A program made the translations under genes and the position numbers. The notes under the pieces are model-generated. The model worked only from the letters and a program-made list of their open reading frames with translations, was not told where the DNA came from and did no database searches. A stretch of DNA of 14,078 nucleotides, from the NCBI GenBank assembly GCA_004356175.1, contig SMXV01000033.1, positions 1 through 14,078 of the forward strand, read 5' to 3'. Position 1 is the first letter of the stretch; every line of letters starts with the position of its first letter. This document shows positions 1 through 5,958 of this stretch, piece by piece. The stretch is from Acidobacteriota bacterium (GTDB lineage Bacteria; Actinomycetota; Acidimicrobiia; Spongiisociales; UBA5794).

Positions 1-1
1 C

Positions 2-358
2 CAGTCGCCCGGCGTCCAGCACCTTGCGCTCGCAACGACGGACCTAGAGACATCGATCGAGGACATTCACAGTCGCGGTATCGAGACGATCTATGTTCCG
101 CACGAGTATTACGTGGATGCAAAGCAACGCTTGTCGTCCATCGACCTCGACTGGGACAACATGGAGAGGCTCTCGATCTTGGTCGATCAGGACGATGACG
201 GCTATCTGCTGCAGACATTCACGAAAATGATGCAGGATCGTCCAACGGTCTTTCTCGAGTTCATCGAACGCCGAGGAGCGAAAGGTTTCGGTTTGGGCAA
301 CTTCAAAGCCCTCTTCGAGTCAATCGAACGAGAGCAAGCAGCTCGCGGAAATCTGTAG
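2..358 (+). CDS. hpd: 4-hydroxyphenylpyruvate dioxygenase, C-terminal part (5' end outside window)
   Basis: The reading frame is open from the first bases to a TAG stop and encodes 118 residues, the last third of a protein usually about 350-400 long. The fragment matches the C-terminal half of HPPD. GVQH supplies an iron-ligand histidine (fragment residue 7), and VFLEFIER supplies the iron-ligand glutamate (residue 86). The 79-residue spacing is as in known HPPDs. The terminal GAKGFGLGNFKALFE followed by EREQ and RGNL is the classic family ending that closes the active site. The enzyme is cytosolic, non-heme Fe(II)-dependent, and converts 4-hydroxyphenylpyruvate to homogentisate in tyrosine catabolism. 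It converges with ppk2, with a hairpin between them. The start lies upstream of the window. Confidence 0.95.
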   Translation, partial: QSPGVQHLALATTDLETSIEDIHSRGIETIYVPHEYYVDAKQRLSSIDLDWDNMERLSILVDQDDDGYLLQTFTKMMQDRPTVFLEFIERRGAKGFGLGNFKALFESIEREQAARGNL

Positions 359-381
359 ATCAGGGACCAGATATCAGACAC

Positions 382-413
382 CAGACGTCAGACCGGCGAC
401 CATCTGAAGTCTG
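382..413. terminator. Probable bidirectional hairpin terminator between hpd and ppk2
   Basis: The arms 382-392 and 403-413 are complementary over 11 bp with one mismatch (G387/A408) and enclose a 10-nt loop. The hairpin lies in the 76-bp gap between two convergent genes, where a shared terminator is expected. There is no clear T-run, so its strength as an intrinsic terminator is uncertain. Confidence 0.5.
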
Positions 414-434
414 AAAGCATCCGTGCCTTCGCCC

Positions 435-1277
435 TCAATACTTCTCCGGCACAAAGGTCTGCTCCGAAATAGGCGGCCTGACATAACTCTCGTTGACTTG
501 GCGCGGCGGAAGTTCGACCGGTCCGAGTGTTCTGTCCTCGTACGGAATCATGCTCAAGAGGTGACTGATGCAATTGAGCCTCGCCCGCTTCTTGTCCTCA
601 GCCACAACGACGAACCACGGTGCCTGTTTGATGTCCGTGTGGTCGAACATGATGTCCTTTGCGCGAGAGAACTCGACCCATCGTGCCCGTGATTCGAGGT
701 CCATGGGACTCAGTTTCCAACGTTTCGTGGTGTCGTCGATCCGGGCAAGGAACCTGCGCTCCTGCTCTTCGTCGCTCACAGAGAACCAGTACTTGATGAG
801 GATGATTCCGCTCCGCACGAGCATACGTTCGAACTCTGGGCAGCTGCGGAGGAACTCCTTGTACTCCTTCTCGGTGCAGAAACCCATGACAGGTTCAACA
901 AGGGCTCTGTTGTACCAGGAACGGTCGAAGAGGACGATCTCGCCCGCGGCGGGTAGCCGGTTCACGTAGCGTTGGAACCACCACTGCGTCTTCTCCCTTT
1001 CGGTCGCTGTGCCGAGAGCCTCGACTCGGCAGCTTCTGGGATTCAGGCGCTCAGTGATCCGCTTGATGACGCCGCCCTTACCAGCCGCGTCGCGTCCCTC
1101 GAAGATGATGACGACCTTCAGTCCCTCGGCCTTGACATAACTCTGGAGCCTTACGAGCTCCACTTGCAGCGCTTCGAGTTCGCGTTCGTAGTACGACGAT
1201 TTGAGTTTCTTCTTCTTGACCGACTTGACAGGCTCGACCGTGTTGAATATGGATGGGGGTTGCGATTCGCTGCTCAT
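435..1277 (-). CDS. ppk2: Polyphosphate kinase 2 family (PPK2, short single-domain type)
   Basis: The protein has 280 residues from ATG 1277. PPK2 enzymes transfer phosphate between polyphosphate and nucleotides, for example making ATP or GTP from the diphosphate; the preferred direction and nucleotide cannot be read from sequence. Visible signatures are a Walker A loop GRDAAGKGG (about residues 61-69), a Walker B-like VLFDRSWYNR (about 115-124), and a lid segment rich in Arg and Lys (about 175-200). The length fits one-domain PPK2 proteins of about 270-300 residues. The frame is open further upstream to 1364, but that extension would overlap the divergent gene at 1358 and has no family similarity, so ATG 1277 is preferred. 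Its Shine-Dalgarno sequence is weak. A soluble cytosolic enzyme is expected. Confidence 0.9.
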   Translation of the reverse strand: MSSESQPPSIFNTVEPVKSVKKKKLKSSYYERELEALQVELVRLQSYVKAEGLKVVIIFEGRDAAGKGGVIKRITERLNPRSCRVEALGTATEREKTQWWFQRYVNRLPAAGEIVLFDRSWYNRALVEPVMGFCTEKEYKEFLRSCPEFERMLVRSGIILIKYWFSVSDEEQERRFLARIDDTTKRWKLSPMDLESRARWVEFSRAKDIMFDHTDIKQAPWFVVVAEDKKRARLNCISHLLSMIPYEDRTLGPVELPPRQVNESYVRPPISEQTFVPEKY

Positions 1278-1357
1278 GCGTCTCAGAGTAGACAGAGCCC
1301 GGCACAGGTGTGCTACACGCCAATTCGCTGCGCGCTGCCATAGGTACGCTTCGCGTG

Positions 1358-2203
1358 ATGACAACGCCGATTTCGTTTCTCAGTGACTTTGGACACAACG
1401 ATGAGTTTGTTGGTGTTGTGCACGGAGTCATAGCGCGAATCGCTCCTTCGATACGAGTCATTGATATCACCCACGGAATCGAACACGGCGACATCCACGG
1501 TGGAGCGATGGCCTTGACACGCGCTGTCCAGTACATGCCCGATGGTGTGTTCCTTGCTGTTGTCGACCCCGGTGTTGGTTCCGATCGCAGGGCCGTCGCG
1601 GTTCGCACACCTGTCGGATACTTTGTTGGTCCGGACAACGGAGTGCTCGCTCCCGCTGTTGCAATGGTCGGTGGGGCTGATCTTGCAGTGTCTCTTGAGG
1701 ACGACCGGTTCCGACTGCCGGGAAAAGGACTGACGTTTGCCGGACGAGACATATTCGGACCCGCCGCTGCGGTCCTTGCTTCGGAGCAGGCCGACATTCT
1801 CGATCTAGGACCCACGATTGAGACAGAGTCGCTCACACCTTTCTTGATTCCGCTGAGCGAACCCACGGGAGAAGGTTCCATTCACGGCACCGTGTTGTGG
1901 ATAGACACATTCGGCAACATTCAGTTCAACATCTCCCCCGAAGATCTCGGACAGGTTGATGTGAGCGAGGGTGAAGACGTATCGGTCTCATTCGAGATGC
2001 AGGAGTTCAGGATTTCGTGGAGCACCACGTATGGCGATGTCGAGGAGGGGGAGCCCGTAATCCACGTCGACTCCTACGGCCAGATCGCCCTTGCGGTACG
2101 CGGCGGCAGGGCAGATGAGGACTTCGCGCTCAGTGTCGGCGACTCGGTTGTGCTTGGTCGCACAGGTGGCGGAAAGCCTATCCCGCTCCAGATAACGCGC
2201 TGA
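1358..2203 (+). CDS. S-adenosylmethionine hydroxide adenosyltransferase family protein (DUF62)
   Basis: The protein has 281 residues from ATG 1358. Family landmarks are SDFGHNDEFVG (9-19), AVVDPGVG (67-74) followed by R77/R78, GPDNGVL (91-97), TFAGRDIFGPAAA (126-138), and the C-terminal barrel motif IDTFGNIQFN. Characterised relatives split S-adenosylmethionine with water to adenosine and methionine, and fluorinase and chlorinase are distant cousins. The physiological role in most bacteria is unknown. The usual TFHGRD motif reads TFAGRD here, so the histidine of the proposed Asp-Arg-His catalytic set is replaced by Ala128. An in-frame GTG at 1310 would lengthen the N-terminus, but the domain begins at MTTPISFLSDFG and the longer start would crowd ppk2. 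The gene diverges from ppk2 with 80 bp between starts. Confidence 0.88.
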   Translation: MTTPISFLSDFGHNDEFVGVVHGVIARIAPSIRVIDITHGIEHGDIHGGAMALTRAVQYMPDGVFLAVVDPGVGSDRRAVAVRTPVGYFVGPDNGVLAPAVAMVGGADLAVSLEDDRFRLPGKGLTFAGRDIFGPAAAVLASEQADILDLGPTIETESLTPFLIPLSEPTGEGSIHGTVLWIDTFGNIQFNISPEDLGQVDVSEGEDVSVSFEMQEFRISWSTTYGDVEEGEPVIHVDSYGQIALAVRGGRADEDFALSVGDSVVLGRTGGGKPIPLQITR

Positions 2204-2248
2204 CATCGTCTGGTTATTCGACTAGTGTGACCTCGCGAAAGGCACTAT

Positions 2249-2292
2249 TTCCTAAAGGAGTATGTATGACTTCCTAAAGGAGTATGTATGAC
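2249..2292 (+). repeat. 22-bp perfect tandem duplication carrying an SD and a start codon
   Basis: Copy 1 is 2249-2270 and copy 2 is 2271-2292, identical over 22 bp. Each copy holds AAAGGAG followed 5 nt later by ATG. Copy 2 provides the start of the DUF6325 gene (ATG 2288). The equivalent ATG in copy 1 (2266) gives a three-codon frame ending TAA at 2275-2277. Another ATG (2262) gives a nine-codon frame whose TGA overlaps ATG 2288. Confidence 0.9.
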
Positions 2293-2713
2293 ACTTGGGC
2301 CGATTGAAATGCTTGTGCTCGGTTTCCCGGGAAGCAAGTTCAGTGGTGGAATCCTCCCGGAATTGGAGCGTCTTGTCGGAGCAGGCACCATCATTGATGC
2401 AATGGTTATGATCAAGTCTGAAGATGGTGATCTCGATATCCTCGAAATCGCACAAATCCCCGACAGCTATGAGATGGCAGCTCTCGCCGCCCTCATCGAC
2501 AACGTGAACGGAATGCTTTCCGAGGATGATCTGATAGTGTTCGCCGACGAGCTTTCGCCAGGAGAATCGGCAGCTGTGTTAGTATTCGAGCACACCTGGT
2601 TCAAGCCCTTGCGAGACGAGATCCTCGACTCGGGTGGCGTGGTGCTTGCTGACACGCGGGTACCGGGGTTCGTTGTTGAAGAGATACTGCTCGAACTCGC
2701 TGAATCAGAATAG
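2288..2713 (+). CDS. DUF6325 family protein, function unknown
   Basis: This is a 141-residue acidic, soluble protein. It begins MTLGPIEMLVLGFPG and shows the pattern of the DUF6325/DUF1269-like family: a ferredoxin-fold-like start with the GFPG turn (12-15), a central LDILEIAQIPD strand, and a C-terminal helix ending IPGF-like and VVEEILLELA. No catalytic residues are evident and the function is not established. The start ATG 2288 has a strong AAAGGAG 5 nt upstream, and that initiation region is exactly duplicated just before it. The gene runs into a SHOCT-domain gene after 12 bp. DUF6325 and SHOCT genes are commonly neighbours in actinobacteria, which suggests one transcript and a linked, possibly stress- or membrane-related role (inference). 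Confidence 0.75.
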   Translation: MTLGPIEMLVLGFPGSKFSGGILPELERLVGAGTIIDAMVMIKSEDGDLDILEIAQIPDSYEMAALAALIDNVNGMLSEDDLIVFADELSPGESAAVLVFEHTWFKPLRDEILDSGGVVLADTRVPGFVVEEILLELAESE

Positions 2714-2725
2714 AAAGGTAGACAC

Positions 2726-3040
2726 ATGCCAAGAAGAAGAGGACGCCGGGGAATCGTAGGAACGGTGGCGAAAACCGCTGTTGTCGTGGGGGGCGTGACA
2801 GCGGTCTCTAGCTCGAGGAAAAATAAGAAGGCTGCTGCGGAACAGCAAGCCGAGTCGGATGAGCAGATGGACCAGATGCAGAGTGACATCGATCAGATGA
2901 AGACACAAGAGTCAGATCCCGCGCCTGCAGCGAGCAGTGGCGACATGATGTCCGAACTTGAACAACTCGGCGAGCTTCACAGCTCCGGTGTACTTACTGA
3001 CGATGAGTTCACGGCCGCAAAAGCCAAAATCCTCGGCTAG
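2726..3040 (+). CDS. SHOCT domain protein with short N-terminal hydrophobic segment
   Basis: The protein has 104 residues from ATG 2726, preceded by AAAGG. An Arg-rich start (residues 3-8) is followed by a weakly hydrophobic stretch (about 11-28), a basic patch RKNKK, and a Gln/Asp/Met-rich segment likely to be helical or coiled coil (about 36-62). After a Pro/Ala/Ser linker comes a C-terminal SHOCT domain (73-104) with the typical LGELHSSGVLTDDEF followed by KAKILG. SHOCT is a short two-helix module usually found at the C-terminus of bacterial proteins; its exact role is unknown, with oligomerisation or binding suggested. The gene probably shares an operon with the upstream DUF6325 gene. Confidence 0.82.
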   Translation: MPRRRGRRGIVGTVAKTAVVVGGVTAVSSSRKNKKAAAEQQAESDEQMDQMQSDIDQMKTQESDPAPAASSGDMMSELEQLGELHSSGVLTDDEFTAAKAKILG

Positions 3041-3046
3041 GAGCAC

Positions 3047-3082
3047 GGGTCACGCTCCTGGTTCGCCTCAGGGCGTGAGCCC
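3047..3082. terminator. Imperfect hairpin after the SHOCT gene, probable terminator
   Basis: Left arm 3047-3060 pairs with right arm 3069-3082 around an 8-nt loop, with G3079 and C3058 bulged. It sits 7 bp after the SHOCT stop codon, as expected for a terminator of the plus-strand pair. No T-tract follows. It overlaps the 3' end of the small minus-strand ORF, so the structure could serve both strands. Confidence 0.45.
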
Positions 3083-3163
3083 GCCCGTTGCCAGTTTGGC
3101 GACGAAGGCGAGCAGGATTATTCCCATCAGAACCGCGACTGCGATTGAGGTAACCGGCCGCAT
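3068..3163 (-). CDS. Putative 31-residue single-span membrane peptide
   Basis: ATG 3163 to TGA 3068-3070 encodes MRPVTSIAVAVLMGIILLAF followed by VAKLATGGLTP. One hydrophobic span covers about residues 5-24, with R2 before it and K23 near its end. A GAAGG Shine-Dalgarno lies 6 nt upstream of the ATG, which is good for such a short frame. It lies downstream of the geranylgeranyl reductase gene on the same strand and could be cotranscribed with it, although a 22-bp perfect hairpin separates them and ends 16 nt before the ATG. I do not recognise a family. The composition looks like a true membrane peptide rather than random frame, but comparative data are needed to confirm it. Confidence 0.5.
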   Translation of the reverse strand: MRPVTSIAVAVLMGIILLAFVAKLATGGLTP

Positions 3164-3179
3164 CAGCCGCCTTCACTGA

Positions 3180-3227
3180 CTTCTGGCGTATGTGAGCGAA
3201 ACTCATTTCGCTCACATACGCCAGAAG
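3180..3227. repeat. Perfect 22-bp inverted repeat with 4-nt loop
   Basis: Arms 3180-3201 and 3206-3227 are perfectly complementary over 22 bp around the loop CTCA. It sits between the reductase gene stop (3251) and the small minus-strand ORF (3163). Neither strand has a T-run after the stem. It may be a Rho-independent-like stop, an RNA-stabilising 3' structure, or a copy of a dispersed palindromic repeat. Confidence 0.9.
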
Positions 3228-3250
3228 GGTGAGAGGACGGAGGGAGCGGA

Positions 3251-4474
3251 CTATTTGCCAACATTGACGACCTTTTCTATGGCGTTGTAGACGTGTTCTG
3301 TCATGTGTGCTTCGTCGGGGTCGAGCAGGTTGGCCATGACCTTGAGTGTCCACTCCATGAGAGGTTTCGAGCGTAGCCCTACGGTGGTGAGGGACCGCAT
3401 GATGAGTGGGTTGCCGATCGCTTTTACAAACACTCGTGCCACGCGGTGATAGTCGCCGTACGTTGACTCAAGCTCCTCTGCATACCCGCGCAGCACGGTG
3501 TCATCGCCAGCCGCTGCCTCCGATACCCACTCGGCGGCCATGCGGCCAGTCTCGTAGGCGTAGTCGATGCCCTCACCGTTGAAGGGGTTCACTGCACCTG
3601 ACGCGTCTCCGATGACCAACCAATTTTGCCCGACCTTCGGACCTACGGAGAACGACATGGGGAGTTTGCCGCCGAGCGGCTTTGTGTGCGGCGTGTCGGC
3701 GTCGACCTTCCAATGTTCCGGTAGCGATGCGGAGTACGCGTCGAGGATGTGGCTTGTGTTGATGTCCTTCCAGCCTTTGAATGTGGAGATCAGGCCGGCA
3801 CCGACGTTGATCTCGCCATCGCCGAGCGGGAATACCCAGCCGTACCCTGGCATGGAACGACCACGAGCGTCGCGGATGTCGAGCTGGCTCTCGATGAATC
3901 GGTCGTCTGAGTTTGGTGTCTCGTAGTAGGCCCGAACCGCAAGTCCGAATGGCAGGTCCTTCCGTCTCGTCGCGCCGACGCCTCGTCCGAACCGAGAATT
4001 CGATCCATCGGCAATAATGACAAGATCGGGATGAACCGTCCGTTCGCCTTCATCGTTCTTGAGAGTCACTCCTATGACGCGGTCATGCTCAACGATGGGC
4101 ATTGCAGTTGTCCCCTGCTCGATGACGGCGCCCTGGGCTTCAGCCATGCCAGCGACAATGCCGTCGAGATCTGCTCTGCGCATGGTCGCTCCCCAATTCG
4201 GGTACACCGAATGCTCTGGCCAACCCATCTCCATCTTGAGCCCGCCGGCATATGCCCGCAGGCCTTCGACACGGTGCAGGCCGAGTCCATCGAAGTCGAA
4301 TCCCATGTCGAGCAGTTGCTTGATGGCCCGTGGTGTCAGCGCGTCGCCGCACGCTTTCTCGCGCGGGTAGCGTTTCTTCTCAACAAGGTGAACGTCAACA
4401 CCGTTTCGAGCGAGCCAGTACGCCGCCGAAGCCCCACCCGGACCACCACCAACCACAAGTACATTCTTCGCCAT
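3251..4474 (-). CDS. Geranylgeranyl reductase family FAD-dependent oxidoreductase (menaquinone-reductase MenJ-like)
   Basis: The protein has 407 residues from ATG 4474. An N-terminal Rossmann FAD site VVGGGPGGASAA spans residues 7-18. It is followed by the family markers ACGD (41-44), PGYGWVFP (209-216) and the second FAD motif IGDASGAVNPFNGEGI (288-303). Members saturate isoprenoid chains: of geranylgeranyl groups in chlorophyll and lipids, or of one isoprene unit in menaquinone (mycobacterial MenJ). Next to a menaquinol-type bc complex and cytochromes, menaquinone side-chain reduction is the most natural role (inference); archaeal-type lipid or carotenoid roles are not excluded. No transmembrane helix is evident, and a peripheral membrane enzyme is expected. 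The 93-bp gap to the upstream cytochrome gene contains a short tandem repeat, so a separate promoter is possible. Confidence 0.88.
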   Translation of the reverse strand: MAKNVLVVGGGPGGASAAYWLARNGVDVHLVEKKRYPREKACGDALTPRAIKQLLDMGFDFDGLGLHRVEGLRAYAGGLKMEMGWPEHSVYPNWGATMRRADLDGIVAGMAEAQGAVIEQGTTAMPIVEHDRVIGVTLKNDEGERTVHPDLVIIADGSNSRFGRGVGATRRKDLPFGLAVRAYYETPNSDDRFIESQLDIRDARGRSMPGYGWVFPLGDGEINVGAGLISTFKGWKDINTSHILDAYSASLPEHWKVDADTPHTKPLGGKLPMSFSVGPKVGQNWLVIGDASGAVNPFNGEGIDYAYETGRMAAEWVSEAAAGDDTVLRGYAEELESTYGDYHRVARVFVKAIGNPLIMRSLTTVGLRSKPLMEWTLKVMANLLDPDEAHMTEHVYNAIEKVVNVGK

Positions 4475-4540
4475 ACAGCAAGGGTACCTACGGCGCTTCG
4501 TGACCGTGCCACGGGCGATGGGCCGTCAGCTCAGATGCTG

Positions 4541-4564
4541 ACTAGAAACTAGAAACTAGAAACT
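4541..4564. repeat. 7-bp tandem repeat (ACTAGAA x 3.4)
   Basis: Unit ACTAGAA occurs at 4541-4547, 4548-4554 and 4555-4561, followed by ACT. It ends 3 bp from the stop codon of the minus-strand cytochrome c gene. This AT-rich simple repeat contrasts with the surrounding high-G+C DNA. Confidence 0.9.
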
Positions 4565-4567
4565 GCT

Positions 4568-5953
4568 TCATCCCGCGGAGGCTTCGATGAGACCGCAGTC
4601 GATTTCCGCGTCGGCGAGGTCCTGTCCGCCGAACTGCACGCGTTCATACAGCACGACGGAGGCGATGTCCTCCTCAGAGAGTTGAGTGCCGAACCCAGGC
4701 ATGAGCCCGGTGCCGCCAACTGGTTTCGCGGTCGCACCGTATGTGGTGTCAGGCCACCCGACGGTGCCAAGACTTACCCATTCCTTGTGATCACCACAAC
4801 TATCAGCAGGGAAGGTGGCAAGAACGGCTCCGCCAAGGAAGGCTAGTCCGGCACCACCCGATCCATCGGCTGCGTGGCAGGCGGCACACTGCGCGTACAA
4901 TCTCTCGCCGTCTGAGAAGAAGTCGACTGCGAGACTCGGATAGTCGGATCCGTCGCAGCTCACGGCTTCGCCGGACTGGGGGTCGACGAGAAGCTGTCCA
5001 GCGGTTCCGCAGTCAGGGCCGTTCGGAGCAGCAAGGATCGACCCGATGCCAAACAGGGGGATGACCACGAATGCCGCGGCCAGCCATCGTGGGTATCTGC
5101 TCCTGGTGGCTGATGGTTCGGGTTCTTCTTCGGCTGGGCTCTCAGATTCAGTTTGGGAGGCTTCGATTACTTCGACCTTCGCTGGTTCGTCGCCTGGCGG
5201 TTCTGCCTCCTCCTTCGACGTGCTGGCAGGTTGCGGTTCAGCCGCGGTGTGCTCAGCCTTCGATACTGCCGCGGCTGTTGCGACAGTCGACACGTCAACA
5301 CCAGCCCAGTCGGCAAGGACTGCCTCGACCGATTCTCCGGTCTCTTTGGCTCGTGCCGCGGCAGATCTCTTGATGAGCACACCCGGCATCCCCCTGATTC
5401 CCGCCACCTTCTCGAGGAGTTCGTCCATTGTGATCGTGCCCGCGGCTACGGCCGCTGGCTGTGGCGGCGCATCGCTTGGAGCTGGCGCTGGGGTGGGCGT
5501 AGGTTTCGGTTCTGGCTCTGCCTCCGGCGCGTCCTGTTTCGCGGGTTCGGTGGGGCCATTGGCTCGTAGTTCGTCGAGATCCGCCCCGGCCCACAGAGCG
5601 AGAACCTCGTCGAGGGTTGTGCCAGCGTGTTCAGCGCGTGCAGTCGCGGAGGAGAGGATCAGTTTGGGAGGCATGCGTTTAGCGTCTGCTGCCAGTTGCA
5701 CGAGATAGTCCGTGGTTACTTCTCGTGGCTCAGAGTCAGTCGGCGCGGCCGGTTCCGGAGCATCTTCGGTCACTGACGGTTCAACGACGGACTCTTCGGT
5801 CGTTTGGTCCGTAGCGTCCTCTTCGCCTGCCCACTCTTTCAGAACCGCTTCGAGTGTCGCGCCAGTTTTGTCGGCTCGTGCCTGAGCGGAGCGCTTTATC
5901 AAAGACGCAGGCATTCCTTTGAGTTCCGCAACTCGTTTGAGAAGTTCCTCCAC
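4568..5953 (-). CDS. Membrane-anchored monoheme cytochrome c with three repeated cytoplasmic helical modules
   Basis: The protein has 461 residues from GTG 5953; GAGG lies 8 nt upstream inside the previous gene's last codons. The order is: three copies of a ~45-residue module (1-45, 79-124, 174-219) separated by acidic Pro/Ala/Glu linkers, a basic patch RSRYPR, one transmembrane helix (about 289-309), then an exported cytochrome c domain. That domain has CAACH (C356, C359, H360) and the likely axial ligand M418 in GLMPGFG. Basic residues before the helix place the modules in the cytoplasm and the heme outside. Four further cysteines (315, 333, 386, 453) could form disulfides. Module consensus is MPxxLIxRSAxARAxxTG with a C-terminal VLxxWAG. 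I do not recognise this module as a named domain. Five bp separate the gene from the upstream CcoNO-like gene, so the two form one operon. A respiratory electron carrier is likely. Confidence 0.85.
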   Translation of the reverse strand: MEELLKRVAELKGMPASLIKRSAQARADKTGATLEAVLKEWAGEEDATDQTTEESVVEPSVTEDAPEPAAPTDSEPREVTTDYLVQLAADAKRMPPKLILSSATARAEHAGTTLDEVLALWAGADLDELRANGPTEPAKQDAPEAEPEPKPTPTPAPAPSDAPPQPAAVAAGTITMDELLEKVAGIRGMPGVLIKRSAAARAKETGESVEAVLADWAGVDVSTVATAAAVSKAEHTAAEPQPASTSKEEAEPPGDEPAKVEVIEASQTESESPAEEEPEPSATRSRYPRWLAAAFVVIPLFGIGSILAAPNGPDCGTAGQLLVDPQSGEAVSCDGSDYPSLAVDFFSDGERLYAQCAACHAADGSGGAGLAFLGGAVLATFPADSCGDHKEWVSLGTVGWPDTTYGATAKPVGGTGLMPGFGTQLSEEDIASVVLYERVQFGGQDLADAEIDCGLIEASAG

Positions 5954-5958
5954 GATGT

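Noticed and set aside
1078..1881. Long open frame on the minus strand (267 codons) across the 5' parts of ppk2 and the adenosyltransferase gene
   Set aside because: It overlaps two well-supported genes and its translation is Ser/Thr/Arg/Pro-rich with no domain; a high-G+C shadow frame.
3180..3227. Calling the 22-bp palindrome a standard intrinsic terminator
   Set aside because: No T-run follows the stem on either strand and the stem is unusually long; kept as an inverted repeat of unknown role.
5046..5708. 220-codon plus-strand frame opposite the module-rich cytochrome c
   Set aside because: It is antisense to a gene with heme and repeat motifs. The Ala/Ser/Gly-rich translation comes from the Pro/Ala/Glu linkers read backwards.
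4568..5953. Assigning the repeated module to SAP or to the peripheral subunit-binding domain of 2-oxoacid dehydrogenases
   Set aside because: There is a loose resemblance of short helices and Pro/Ala linkers, but the conserved residues of those domains are not matched. Left unnamed.
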